A stretch of 64,000 bases of DNA from Channallabes apus (lineage: Eukaryota; Chordata; Actinopteri; Siluriformes; Clariidae): NCBI GenBank assembly GCA_030522415.1, contig CM060112.1, positions 5,403,501 to 5,467,500 on the forward strand, in the 5' to 3' direction. The notes under the pieces are model-generated. The model searched no databases. It was not told where the DNA came from and saw only the letters and a program-made list of their open reading frames with translations. Positions 33,201 through 48,200 of the stretch are shown here, piece by piece. How positions within the stretch are numbered: position 1 is the first letter of the stretch; each line of letters opens with the position of its first letter. Position numbers and translations under genes: made by a program.

Positions 33201-36200
33201 AAACCTGTAATTTGTCAGAGCAGCTGTGATAGATAATTAATCAGAATAATAAATGTTAATAAAACACATTTCAAACAATCAGAATCCAGAAATTAACAGT
33301 GCTGGGGTGTAATAAATTATAAGCAATATTACTGAAAAACAATAAAACAATTGACACATATATTAGTTGCCTCAGTGCCTTATTGTTGATGGTTTCCCCT
33401 TCTCTATAATGATTGAAATTTTATTTGTTACATACACAGTCATACACAGTACAATATGCAGTGAAATGCTAATTCTGTAGCCTTCTGTTGATGCCGGACA
33501 GCCTGCGCATTTGTAAAGGATTCAATGACAGAAGAACATTAAAAAGAGTTTGCATTTTGCCAGTACAACCCCCAAAGATGGTATTGAATAATGTTGTTAA
33601 TGTTTTATTAAAGCTAAAGTTTATAGGCATCGGTGACTCAGTGACAGACTTGCTGGCTATATTGAAGGCCTGGGTTCATTTCCCAGCTACTGAATGCAGG
33701 ACATCTTTATCTCAAGCTAAACGTTTGTACGGTGCGCTGTGGCAACCCCTTAATGTTAACATTAATGCTAGACTTATTATAGACTAAAGCACTAAATGAT
33801 GTTAGACAATACAACCTTAATGTAATAATATAACATTAAATATTCAATTCAGGAGACCAATCAGTTAATTACAACTACAGTACAGCAAAAATAAATCGAC
33901 AGTAAAATTAGCATAGTTGAGTGAATAGCTTATTGTTATTATGCAAAATTCACTTCATAGTCAATTTTAGACATTTAGATCGGTCTCCAGTCTTCAACAA
34001 AAAAAAAAGAAAAACATTTGCCCTTTGTCTGTTTTTTATTATACAAGTTTTAAACAAGCATATCAGATATTTTCCCCTAATGTGACCTCATAAAATACGA
34101 GATCCTCCCCTGGCTTTAGGCTCAGCACTGCAGGTCTATAGAGGGGTGTGTCTCAGCAGTAGCTCATTTGTATTAGCAGTAGCTCATACTTAAAGTGCCG
34201 CAATTATGCCATTTTAAAGGCTGCTAATATTGCTTAATGAGTCTCTTAAAACAGGTTTACATGTATGCAAGGTCAAAAAACACTTTAGTTTTCTCCCAAA
34301 ATAGATTTAATTTTACCCCAATTCTAAATGATTCGTAAACGACTCGTGTGAAGCAGTTCGAAGATTCAGTCTGTCTAAACAACTCCTTTCCGTGAGCCCT
34401 CACTGCTGTGATTGGTCAAATGGCACGATCCTTTATGATTGGTCTACCGCTACAGCGTGTGTCGGAAAAGGAAAAACACCCATTACCATAACTGAACGAT
34501 GGCGTCGGTTTTACCGTGTAACGACCAGCTAATTTTATATTAACTGTGGCTACAAAAATCGAAGGTCTTTTATCTTTGTGTTGGTGTTGCATTAAAAGGT
34601 CGGTGAGCAAAAAGGACAAACACAAACAAGTAGATAAAGCAAACGTGTATTATACAAAACTAAATAAAGTAAATGAAAAAGGTTTACCACAACCAAACAA
34701 AGATATAAACAATATTTACAAAACTACATATAATAAATGGTATGTGTATGTGAACGCGAGTGAGTGGAAAATACCCGAAATCCGTGTTTATTGTATGTGT
34801 GTTATCCGAGTATACCGAGTATGCTTCGGTCTCACCGGGGTTAATGAAGTCCCGGAGGCCGATGACGGAGGGTGAGAAGTCCGAGAAATATGTCCAGTCA
34901 AAGATAATCTGGTTAAAAACTCTTCGAAAGAAAACGATACACAGCAATCTCTCCTTCTCTCGTCCAAACAAATAACGCTGGTCCACCATTGCTACTCAAG
35001 CATTTTCCCCTCGGGGCATTCACACTCCGCACGTGTGTGTGTGTGTGTGTGTGTGTGATGCGCGAAGTGCGCATGCTCCGTGCCCTTACACTTCGCGTGT
35101 GTGCGCTAAGTGCGCATGCTCCGTGCCCCTACACTTCGGCATTTTCCCCTCGGGGCTTGCCGTAGATAAGCATGCAAACTTCGCGAGTGTTAAATTCAGT
35201 TTTGTTGAATGGTGGAGAATAAACAGTGCTCTCGTTTTTTATTGTTTTTTTTTTTATATTACAAAGTGTTTAAGCGAACCAGGCATGAATGTTCGGTCAC
35301 ATTAACAAGAGTGTGGTAACGTGAATTGTAAGATGGCAGGCAAGTTGTTCACGACGTAGAACGTGGGCGGACATTATGCAAATATGTTACAGTGACATGG
35401 ATCCGTAACAGAGTAAAAATACTCGTTTAAGCGAATGTGGGCGAATGTGAGCCGACTCTTTTTTTTTATAGACAAAAACTTCATTTATGGTGCACTGTTG
35501 GCGTCACAGATGTGCAAAAAGTTTATGTTCACATACAGCTCCATGACACTGCATGAAAGAAAATATTTGACAAAGTGTAAGGAAATAATGGGTGAAACGT
35601 TTGAAGGGTAACAAGCATTATCTGAGAAGTATTTCAGCTGGAGCATTAACACACACTTTGGGTAAGCTTTGAGACCTTTGGTCGCTTGTATTACAAATAG
35701 TCAAATATGGGGAACATTGTGCACATTGTATTTTCCACGAAGTACTTCTTCAAATTGTGTGTCGAACAGAACATACAGGAGCCTCACCAACAGAGTGGAC
35801 AAACATTGTTGTAAATAATTTATGGTAGAATGATGAATATGTCCCAGATACTCAGTAGTGCTCAAAGCACACGTTTGTTTTGAACCGAACTCCAAAGTTG
35901 ACTTGGGCCATTTGTAAAAGTCCGGACGGCAGCACGATCAGAGGCGTCACTATTAGCACAGCTGCCGTGAGTCCGGCTTCCTGCTGTCAGGAGCGAGTCG
36001 TAATGACACGCAAAAAAACATCTGTCTATTTAATGTCTGTTTTTCTCGCTTTGAACTGGAGATGTTTTTACAGTGTTTTGACTGGATAAAGTGGGATAAA
36101 AGTGAGCAGCGTTGCAGCACCATCTGACATAACACATTACGGTATACCTGTGATTCTAGCACCAGGGAGAGGCACTGCACTGTCAGACTACTCATCAGCC

Positions 36201-39200
36201 TGCAGAGTCACATGTCCCTAATGTCCTCCATGCAAGTCTTGTTGATGTCCTTTTATGCTCATTATTTAATATCCATTTTTTCAGTTGGTGTTTGTCCAGT
36301 TGACATTATTATGTGAACAATATTTTCCTAGTTCATGCTTATAGTTTCTGTGTCATGCTTCATATCACAGTAGGTGTGTTTACATGAACCCTAATGTTCC
36401 ACTAATGATGGGAATAATAGCCGACTGCATCACGTAAACACCTCAATCGGAGCAGTCTGATCCGAGCCGGCCAAGTCCGAATGAATTTTCATCAGAATAA
36501 GACGGTGGAGTAAAACTTTAATAACCAGTTTAATAGGTAAACATTAGCCGTGTAAACACATGATCTGATTGTTTCTCTATGGTGGGAATAAATACACTAC
36601 CGCTCAAAGGTCTGGGATCACTTACAGATTTCTTTGTTTTTGTTTAGTGATTTATTTTCTACAAACCGGATTCCAAAAAAGTTGGGACACTAAACAAATT
36701 GTGAATAAAAACTGAATGCAATGATGTGGAGATGGCAAATGTCAATATTTTATTCAGAATAGAACATAAATCACGGAACAATAGTTTAAACTGAGAAAAT
36801 GTATCATTTTAAGGGAAAAATATGGTGAATCAAAATGTCATGGTGTCAACAAATCCCAAAAAAGTTGGGACAAGGCCATTTTCACCACTGTGTGGCATCT
36901 CCCCTTCTTCTTACAACACTCAACAGACGTCTGGGGACCGAGGAGACCAGTTTCTCAAGTTTAGAAATAGGAATGCTCTCCCATTCTTGTCTAATACAGG
37001 CCTCTAACTGTTCAATCGTCTTGGGCCTTCTTTGTCGCACCTTCCTCTTTATGACGCGCCAAATGTTCTCTATAGGGGAAAGATCTGGACTGCAGACTGG
37101 CCATTTCAGTACCCGGATCCTTCTCCTACGCAGCCATGATGTTGTGATTGATGCAGAATGTGGTCTGGCATTATCTTGTTGAAAAATGCAGGGTCTTCCC
37201 TGAAAGAGATGATTAGATGTTGTTCTAGAACCTGAATATATTTTTCTGCATTGATGGTGCCTTTCCAGACACGCAAGCTGCCCATGCCACACGCACTCAT
37301 GCAACCCCATACCATCAGAGATGCAGGCTTCTGAACTGAGCGTTGATAACAACTTGGGTTGTCCTTGTCCTCTTTGGTCCGGATGACATGGCGTCCCACA
37401 TTTCCAACAAGAACTTCGAATCGTGACTCGTCTGACCACAGAACAGTCTTCCATTTTGCCACACTCCATTTTAAATGATCCCTGGCCCAATGAAAACGCC
37501 TGTGCTTGTGGATCTTGCTTAGAAATGGCTTCTTCTTTGCACTGTAGAGTTTCAGCTGGCGACGGCGGATGGCACGGTGGATTGTGTTCACTGACGATGG
37601 TTTCTGGAAGTATTCCTGAGCCCATTCTGTGATTTCCTTTACAGTAGCATTCCTGTTTGTGGTGCAGTGTCGTTTAAGGGCCCGGAGATCACGGGCATCC
37701 AGTATGGTTTTACGCCCTTGACCCTTACGCACAGAGATTGTTCCAGATTCTCTGAATCTTCGGATGATATTATGCACAGTTGATGATGATAACTGCAAAG
37801 TCTTTGCAATTTTTCGCTGGGTAACACCTTTCTGATATTGCTCCACTATCTTTCTGCGCAACATTGTGGGAATTGGTGATCCTCTACCCATCTTGGCTTC
37901 TGAGAGACACTGCCACTCTGAGAAGCTCTTTTTATACCCAATCATGTTGCCAATTAACCTAATTACTGTTAATTGGTCTTCCAGCTCTTCGTTATGCTCA
38001 AATTTACTTTTTCCAGCCTCTTATTGCTACTTGTCCCAACTTTTTTGGGATTTGTTGACACCGTGAAATTTGGAAGCAACATATTTTTCCTTTAAAATGA
38101 TACATTTTCTCGGATTAAACTTTTGATCTGTCATCTATGTTCTATTCGGAATAAAATATCACATACTAAATATCTCCACATCATTGCATTCAGTTTTTAT
38201 TCACAATTTGTTTAGTGTCCCAACTTTTTTGGAATCCGGTTTGTACATTCTACAACAAAACTGTGAATTTCAAAACTATGAAATATGGAATATGGAATTA
38301 GGTATTTATGTAACAACAACAACAGTCAGTTGTTATTTTAAGACATGGAGGTCAATCTTTCTGGAACAGTTCTTGTAAGAACAGTATTTTTTGTCGAGTG
38401 CACTGTAAAAACCCATCAAAGCTCCACGATGAAACTGTCTCTCACGAAGCCTTTCCCAGGAAAGCACGACCAAAACTGACCTCTGACGGATAACATTAGG
38501 TGACATGATGAGTTTCCGGTTTGGGAATTCGGCTTCCGTTCCCAGTTTTTCCTACCAGTCTTTACCTCAGACCTTTCTCAACTGGATTTCTGGCTATCGA
38601 ATCATAAATATCTAACCAATCATAGATCCAGCAGATTAAACAGTTCATAGCAGAAGCACATGTCAACAAAAAAAAAAGTTATATTCTGATTAAACAGTAA
38701 ACCTCATGTAAACAGTTGAGTTGGAATTGCTATTTATAATGATAAGCACATAATATTGTCAGAAATCAGAAATAACTGATGATGACTCATTGTCAGTACC
38801 GCTTTATCCTGTGTACAGGGTCACAGGGGGCCACGAGATGGGGTACACCCTGGACGGGGTGCCAATCCATCATAGTTCAGTTTTATTTAAAATGAATTTT
38901 ATTTCAATTGATAAAGTGTCCCCACTAGACCTGAAAAGTTTTTTAAAAAAAAGATTAAAATATATTAAAAATAACTTATTGCATGCTAAGTAAAATAAGT
39001 ACAGATTAAGTAATCAATAGCTTTTAAAAGTCCCTGTATTAATTACATTTCATTTATTAATTTGCTGAATTTGTGTCCTGAGTTTCTGTCAACACCGTCA
39101 GACATTGCTAAAAAATTAATAAAGTCAGGCCATCTTATGGTCAACCAATTTTTTTTCAAACAATCTGCTAAAGGTTACTGCTGAGGTTTGTAGGTAAATG

Positions 39201-40822
39201 ACACATTACTATTTTGCAAACTGTATTTGTTTCATTGCATTAAACGACTTTTATGTTGCATTAGTTTAAACTGTTCTATGACTTAATTACAGTAAGCAAT
39301 TACAGTTAAATATGTTTATTCCTTTATATGTAAATATAAAGGAATAATCTAATTAATTTCAGGCAAATATAGCAGGACAGCAGTTGTCAGTGAAAGAGTA
39401 ACAGAGAAGGAATAAGGAGAACCAAAGAAAGAGGTTAGAGAAGATTTATAGAGAACCTGAACAGAGTGATGTATTCTTCTGAAAAGAGACAGAAAGAATG
39501 AATAGCATAGTAAGAGACATCAAAAGATGAAGCATACTGTAAGTGATAATCACATGTGACTTCCTTTGCAAACACCTCTGCCCACCGGCCACACACCAAC
39601 CGCATGGTTCTACATACTGTGGAAAGATAGAAATATCTGAACCTTTGGGAATTTCATGATTTTCTGTATTAATTTATTAATTTAAAGTTAAAGATCTCAA
39701 AAAGCTACCTGGAGTCAGGTGTTAGCATCCCTGGAGTCTTATTAAGAAAATGAGTTTGGAGGTGTGGTCGGTCTGATTAAAAACCATTCAAAGTCTGTGA
39801 ATCACAATTCTGTAAATATTGCAATAATATCATACACTGTAAAAAGTGGGACTGGGCTTAATTAACAATTGTTAAATTAATATTAGTAACAAGTACATAA
39901 TAACGTTTACTTACTGCATTCTGGAGTCAAATTAAGCTGATTTAAACAAATGCTGATTAATTCTATTTCAAGTTTAAAAAAAATTTCAGTTTAAAATCAA
40001 CGAGGAAAAAATGGGGAAATTTTAATAACATTTTTCTGGCCGTGTCAAAATATTTTTTTTTTTTAATTTTACTCAGGTGCCACATGCTGCAGGATCTGCA
40101 TTTTTCTTAATGTGAGATTTGTTTAGTTAGTAATATAAATGTACAAATAATTTTGTAGCAGTGACATTTTTTTTACAGACAGTTGTGAAATATACAAATT
40201 TTATTGTGTGGTTAAATTCAGTTAAAGGGGACATACGGTGCTACATGCACTTTTTCAAGCTGTTTGGACTGAAATGTGTGTTAGGAGAGTGTGTACACAA
40301 CCACTCTACAATGATAAAGAGACGCCCAGCGATTTTCTTTTAATTTATTAAAATAAGATGCCCCTTCTGAAATCAGGCCGATCTCAAAAGCCTGTCGGTG
40401 TGACGTCACACTGACAGAGGCCTCTCCCGCTATAGTTGATTGACACTGGTGTTTTAGCAAAGACCCAGACCGAGTTAGAAGAAAGCTGTCGGCCATTGTT
40501 TTTCTACGCTGGAGCAAAATGGCGCCTACACGAGTGTGTTGTGCAGTTTTTTTGGTGTGGTGCGCTGGTTTCATGGTTAGGATTCCGCGCTCTCAAGTGG
40601 GAGACCTGGGTTCGATTCCCGCTCAAGGTACATGCATTTTTGCACAACATATTTATAAAGTTTTTCTAAAGTTGCGTAGTAGACGAGGCGAGTGCGCTAT
40701 GCTTCGGTAAGCTTTTCTGACACCAGGAGAGACTCAGTCAAACACACACACACACACACACACACAATGCTTCGCGTGTATGATGTCCTAGGTTGAATAC
40801 CCGGCATCTCCATGACTCAGTC

Positions 40823-40853
<31 letters not shown>

Positions 40854-41157
40854 TGTTGTCTGTCAGAAAGGTCTCTGTTTATTAACAGCAAAAGATCGGT
40901 TTATATATGTCTGACCAAACGCCTGTGCTATAGACACATGTTACTACAAAGAAAATTAACCATTGTAAATGTCCTGGTGAGATCCTGAAAAAACAATGCT
41001 TCGCGTGTATAAGGTCGCGGGTTGAATACGCGGCATTTCCATGAGGTAGCCATTAATCCCTCATGGTGTAGTGGTTAGGATACGGCGCTCTCAGCGCAGC
41101 CCCCGAGTTCGATTCCCGGTCTGGGAAGTCAAAAAAGTTTTACAACCAGATTCCAAA

Positions 41158-41239
<82 letters not shown>

Positions 41240-42219
41240 CCCCTATATTTTGTAAGATTTTTATTATGCCCTCATTTGTACAGTTTATTTTACTAGTTAA
41301 ATTTATTTTCTTTAGTATTTCTTTTTATTGATATTTATTCCTTACGTATAAGCTTTTATTTTCTTTTTAAGGTCACTGGCTGTCGTATAAGCATTTCACT
41401 GCATATCATACTGTGTATGACTGTGTATGTGACAAATAAAATTTGAATCTGAATCAAAGGAGAGGAAGATAGGTGGAAGGAGACAGAGGGGGAGAGAGAG
41501 GGAGAGAGAGAGACAGAGTATGGGAAGGTGAGCGTGAATGAACAGATGCAAGAGGAGACAGGAAGATAAGCAGCAGCGAAGATTTAACACGTTAATATCA
41601 GATCTATGAGGAAGAGAGCAATATTAAAATTGTTTCAATGAAGTGACATCCAATATTATTGAGTAGGCTTGATTTATAATTTAACTCTATTTAAGTGCAG
41701 ATGAAGATTTATCTGTAAAAAGTAAATCAGGTTCACTTAAATATTTAATTAATGTTAGTCAATTTCTCTCAATTATTCAATGAAAATAAATCAATCTCTT
41801 CCAGATTTCTCTCAGATATTCATTGAATGTAACATTATTTTTAGGAAACGTAAAACTGTTTTGCTTAAAATGATTTCATTTAGCTTAAAATATTTATGCT
41901 GAATACATTATATTTTCGACAGTTAATATTAAATCCAACACAATAAAAGACTTGATTTAATTTACAATTAAATATATATTTTGTCTTACATTTAATTAAT
42001 TTGTTCTATGTTTCTTACTCATTATTATAATAGTAAAATTTACTTAAATATGTGAGATGTCACTTTGTTGCCATAATTGTTTTAAGAAAACCCTAGGTCA
42101 GATTTTTTACAGTGTATCAGGTGGCCCCTGGTAATCCCAAGGTATTGATTAATCATCTGTAAAAGCAGATCTATGATTAATAGCAGCTTCAGTTCATACG
42201 TATATTAATGTGTTTGTTA

Positions 42220-42283
<64 letters not shown>

Positions 42284-45200
42284 TTACCTTACAGATGCCC
42301 TTATCTAGGGTGACTTACATTTCTGAGCAGTTGAAGGTTAAGGGATTTGCTCAAAGGCCCAATCAGCTTCCCCTGACTCCAGGGATATGTATATGCATAA
42401 TCAAACATGTACAGGGCATTCTGTAAGGCGTTTATTTAATATTTATGGAAAGGTCAAAGGTTTTCCAGTATGGGAAAAAAATTTTATGTATTACTTTTAG
42501 AAAATCATTTTAAGAATTTAATTTATTTATAATTTTTTTTTGTTTGCAAAAAGGTAGTACCAAGACTAGCTTCATTACTTATCTGTTTGTATTATAATCT
42601 TTAAAAGAGAAAACACAGGCTGGTGTGAGAACATATATAACAGGACCTGACTTCTCTCATAGACATTTCGCAACGTTAAATTTTACTATAACCAAATATA
42701 GCCTATATGTGTGTGTGTGTGTGTGTGTCATTCATTATTAAAATAAAATGTCATGAGAGTAATAAAACTCTTATGAATACACACACATGGTATTGAGGTG
42801 GTAACATTAACTCTGCTTCATCACACCACCCCACGTGTGATTATTTTCCATTAACACCGAAATAAGGAGTTTATTTCTTAATTACATACACTACCCTTAA
42901 AGTTTTAGATCACTTGCAAATTTCTTTGTTTTTGTTTAGTGATTTATTTTCTACATTCTACAACAATACTGGGGATTTCAAAACTATAAAATAACACATG
43001 GAATTCGGTAATTACGTAACAACAACAAAAACACCAGTTAGTTGTTATTTTAAGACACAGAGGTCGGCCTTTCTGTAATAGTTCTTGCAAGAACAGTATT
43101 GTGTCAAGTGCATTTGCAAAATCCGTCCAGCACCATAATGAAACTGTCTCTCATGAAGGCCGTCCCAGGAGGACGAGACCAAAACCTACCTCTGCTGCAG
43201 ACGAGAAGTTCATTTAGAGTTATCAGCCTGAAAAATGACCAATTAACAGCAGCTCAGATTAGAGGCGTTATGAAGTCTTTACAGAGCAGAAGTAGCAGAA
43301 ACATCTCAATATCAACTGTTTAGGGCTTCATGGGGCTTCATGGGGCAGTACTGAGTGTTCAATATGAGTGAAGGGCAGGTATTAAAGTTGTATCAGATTT
43401 CTGCCACTTAACAGCAAAATTAAACCAAAATCTGAATTATAGTTCAGTATATGGAAAGTAATTTCAGTGTTTTTTTTAAATGAAATATTAATAACACCAA
43501 TGGAAAAGTGGTTTCATATATTTAAAAAAATAAATTAATATATTACAAACATACCTACAAACTCACACACACAGTAAGTTGAGAAGAATGAATCAGACTG
43601 CACTTACAAATGATCTTCTTTATTGGAGATTTCCTATTACATCACAGTCAAAGCGGCTGAGACACATACAGTACAGTATTTCAGTTACATGTGCTTTACG
43701 TTAGCTTGGAATCTTAGTACTGTTTTATCTACATCCATGTCTGGGGGAAAAAAAAGAAACGTTTGGAAGTGTAGCTTGTGCATATGGATGATGACTAGAT
43801 TGTATGATGTGTCTAACCGGGACGTTTAATAGGTCTGTGTTCACGCATGTGTATATTTCCCGCCGGTCTTATTGCCTAAACAACATGATAGACTGTACAG
43901 ATATCTTACTCTTTTAATAGACTCTCCTGCAGTGTTAATAAAAAGCAGGATGTTTTTGTATCTGGATGTGGCAGTGTTTTCCACAGAGGATATTTCATGC
44001 TTGATGTGAGTTATGTAGCCTTTAAACTGAAATGCTTTGTTGTGGTTGTGGCCCTTTATATTTCTACACATGCATGAAGAAACTGTCACTGAACAACTGC
44101 TAGCCAGAACTTTCACATTATAAAAATACATGATGAACAGGATGTGGGTTTGATTTCAGCAGCTTTAGATGAGTCAGATATAATTATTCATCTTATGGAA
44201 AGTTGGCATGTTGTATTTTGATGCTCCAAGGGAAATAATTAAGGTAACTCTTAACACTGTTGATTGATATTCCTATCAGGACTGAAGGTTTTATAAAAGG
44301 CGCAGTAATGTAAAGGCTGCGTAATAAGTCTGAATTTTCAAGAAAGGTGCTGTATACCTGCATTCGGGTGAATCTGACAGACTCATATCCACTTTCTATA
44401 GCTGGGTGACTTTTTTTTTTTTTTTTTTTAGCATTTACAATGTTAGAAAGGTGTACATAGTAAAATTCCCATTGTTGATTTAACATATGCACTGTACATA
44501 CAGTATGAGTCCCAACTAGACCTACTGTATATAAACACTGTAAGGTTTTAATTCATCATTCAGGGTGTTAATTCAATTCCGGAAAGTTTGCTGGCAGATT
44601 AATCAAGGAGCGACACAGAGAAGGTGATCACGACAAATTAATGTCATGACAAGCTCCAGAGGCGTTCCATACTGGCTGACTCTCTCTCTGCTTCCCGGTT
44701 GCATGTGCCGTTTTTGTTGCTGTCTGCAAACAGCCCCGCTTCTGAATCCAAACACCTCGACATTATTAGGTGTGTCTCTAAGGAAAGGCAAGTCACGCAA
44801 TTAAACATAATAGTCAGCAGGTGGCGAAATTCCTGCTTCAAATACGACACATCACTGTGGTTAGGAAACGAAATGCCATGTGAAATGTACTTAAGTAAAA
44901 GTATAGATATTTACCATGGTTTTAAGTGGAGTCAAAGTAAAAAGCGATACTCAAGTAAAGTAAAGTTACATGGAATATCTACTTATGTACAACTCTGTAA
45001 ACAAGTGTAAAGAAAGTAAATGGGAACAGCGCCTCACTACAATTCCCAAAAATGGCCAAGCAGGACTAAATTCATACTGTACGTATACTGTATGTAACAC
45101 ACACACACTGGAAAGTATCACACAGGATTTTACTTTTTACTCTTAAAAAAAAAGTCTCTGCCAGCTGACAAGTAATAATTCTGAAATCTTCCAAACACCA

Positions 45201-48200
45201 GATCAAAACTGCTGTTAAACATGATAAATGTGCCTGGGTTTTCCTGAGGGTCAGAGTGAGTAGAGCTTAAACATATTCTACTGTACATACAAGCCATTCA
45301 ACGAATATAAATCTTCATAATGTCCTCATACATTTTGATTTCCTTTTGAAATACTAAAAGTTACTTCCATCCCATGCATTCATTTATCTCTACAGTAAGT
45401 GATGGTTGGGTGACAACAATCACATTGGGTGACGGATTCCACTGTTTCTACAGAATTGTAGGCCAATACTCAATCATCCTCAATCATCCTCATTCATCCT
45501 CAATCATCCTCAATCATCCTCATTCATCCTCAATCATCCTCATTCATCCTCATTCATCCTCATTCATTCTCATTCATTCTTTGGGACCAGCAAAAGCAGA
45601 GTGATTTTATATGTGTATAGGGCTAAGGGCCTTACCCAAGGGCCCAGCAATGGCAACCTGATGGTGATGGGGTTTGAGGGCCCCAACCCTCCAACGTGCA
45701 ACAAAGAGCTTCCACCACCTGAACCAGAGAAAAAGGGAAACAGTCTTGTTTTGACACCAGGATTTCCCTCCTACACCTAAAAATAACTTACAGTAATTTA
45801 CAGTGTAGACATGAATGTGTTTCTATGACAGCTGGAGTAACTTTGATTGGATTGTGTTCATGAAAGTGCTTTAAAACAATGCTCAGGATTAAGACTTTCT
45901 CAATTCTGCTGATTTTTGCCTAATTTCACCTTCTGCACTCTATTGGGCGCAGTGTAAAGCTAACCTAGGGTTAGGGTTGTGAATTAATACCTGACTTGAT
46001 TTGACGGCTCATAAATGTGCTAACGTTTACAGTTTGGTCATAACATTTTAACTTAATCTTGTATATATATATTTTTTAAATGCATATTAAAATATTAGAC
46101 CAGTTACAACAATGAGATCAGGTGGTGTCTTTTTACCATCAAGTAATTTTATGCAAGTGAGATTTCAATCAGATTATGATATTAAACAGATCATCCATTT
46201 CAAGCTTACTGTGGATTTGGACCCTGTCTCAGGAACGATAAAACAGAAACAGACCCTGTATAGGATGCACATATATTACCAGACACAATATAGACTTCCA
46301 ACTAGGGGAAGTTTGGCATAGCCAGTTTATCTACTGACATATGTTTGTGGGAGGAAACTAGAGAATCTGGAGGAAACCCATACAGAGACAGGGTTCTCCA
46401 CACAGACACGATTCTCTTACTGGTGAATAGTATCACTGAATCCTCATATTATTATTGTTTGAAAAGGAATTCAACATTTTTGTTTTGTTTTTGTTTTTTT
46501 CCTTGCAAGGTGTTCCTCATGAACAAACTTGCATTGACCATATCAACCGGACATGATACAGTAATAAACCTGGGCATAATAACCCATTAAAATGGAGCTT
46601 ATCAGACCAGAAACCTACTGTATCACCCAGGTTTCACCCAAAATCCACTTTCCCTGATTTGATTTGCTGAATTATATTTATGAAGACAACAGTTTACATC
46701 ATGATTTATTCTAAGGTTTTTATTGCATATTGTGTGCATCTGGCATCTGTAAGCCATTCTCAGGTTTTAGTCTGACTGTGTTCGTTACTTGGCTCAGCTT
46801 CACTTTGTCCTTTTTATAACCTACCTCACTTTATAAAACCATTTCTTCAGAAAAAGATCTTTTCAAGACGTTTCTTTTTTTACTTCCTATTGTTGCTGTT
46901 TCTAATTTTCTGACATGCCGAAACATTTAAAATAAAGATAAAGGAAGATTGGAGACGACCTACAGTACATACTGTATACTGTATATGTATTTTCTCTTTC
47001 CGTGTGCCTGACATCTGCTGGGAATTTGCACTTCTTTCCTTCATATCCGTGTCTGGATATTGTTACAAATGCTAAGGCCAAAACCAGTTAGTTTTGATAC
47101 AGGATTAGCCTTTTTTTTTTTTTGCTAGTATATTAACCACAGTTAGCTATTTTGAGTGATCAAGTGTCCCATAATTCACCTTAAGCCTAAAGTCTAAACC
47201 TAAAATGCTGATGAATGTGTAAAGAAATGAAACATACGATTAGCCTACAATCTGAGTTCTTATTAACATTTTGGTTAGTTGTTAACCATGTGGCCTATTA
47301 CGCTATCACACACACACCACATTATGTGATGATGAATGTGACCTGTTAGCGTTACACTTCTTGTATCAAGACCTAGCATACGCTATACGAATATACAGTA
47401 TCACTTCAACATTTGGGTATTTAAGTCGGAATTTAAAATATCTAAACAAACACTTGCTAGGGGAAACGAGAGAGTGCGTTAAGTCACTTAGATGTCTATT
47501 TTTGGTAAATCTAATAAACGCAGAGACCTGATGAGGCATGATTTTCTGCTTTTAGCATTTGTACATGGAGTTTGTTCACTCTGAGTCAGCGCGTATACAG
47601 TAAGTCCACAGCAAACTGAATCAAAAGTTAATCCATGACATGATGAGACTAGAGAGAGAGAGAGAGAGAGAGAGAATGAGTCAGACTGAAGAATCTGTGA
47701 TGAACTTATAAACTTTATTGTATCATTCATTCATTCATTTTCTATACCGCTTTATCCTCTATTCAGGGTCGCGGGGGACCTGGAGCCTATCCCAGGAGGC
47801 TTAGGGCACAAGGCAGGGTACACCCTGGACAGGGTGCCAATCCATTGCAGGGCACACACACATACACACACTCACACACAGCGGTCAATTTTGGGAACAC
47901 CAATTAGCCTAACCTGCATGTCTTTGGACTGTGGGAGGAAACCGGAGTACCCGGAGGAAACCCACCAAGCACGGGGAGAACATGCAAACTCCATGCACAC
48001 AGAGACAGGAATCGAATCCAGACCCTGGAGGTGCAAGGCGACAGTGCTAACCACTACACCACCGCGCCGCCTTTATTGTATCAGTTATCTAAAAGTAATA
48101 CAACATTTGATTAATAACATTATGTCATTGTCAAGTGGGGAAAAAATCCATTCATAGGATTTACAGTTTGTTCTCTTCCACTATAAAATAATTTAGGATA

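Larger units (their letters stand above)
36592..38480. mobile_element. Tc1-like remnant split by another Tc1 element
   Basis: The left part at 36592-36661 starts TACACTACCGCTCAAAGG. The right part from 38244 (ATTCTACAACAAAACTGTGA) continues to about 38480. A related copy at 42887-43330 contains the junction uninterrupted (GATTTATTTTCTACATTCTA). Confidence 0.75.
39833..42116. mobile_element. Possible CACTA-like non-autonomous transposon
   Basis: Left TACACTGTAAAAA and right TTTTTTACAGTGTA are inverted, with TCA on both outer sides (39830-39832 and 42117-42119). The CACTG terminus with a 3-bp duplication fits EnSpm/CACTA. The short inverted repeat could be chance, and no transposase is present. 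Confidence 0.35.

Noticed and set aside
34546..34975. Overlapping frames of 71-109 codons
   Set aside because: No domain, no splice sites in register, and location in a repeat-like block.
41057..41127. A functional tRNA-Glu gene
   Set aside because: Acceptor, anticodon and T stems contain mismatches; listed as a pseudogene.
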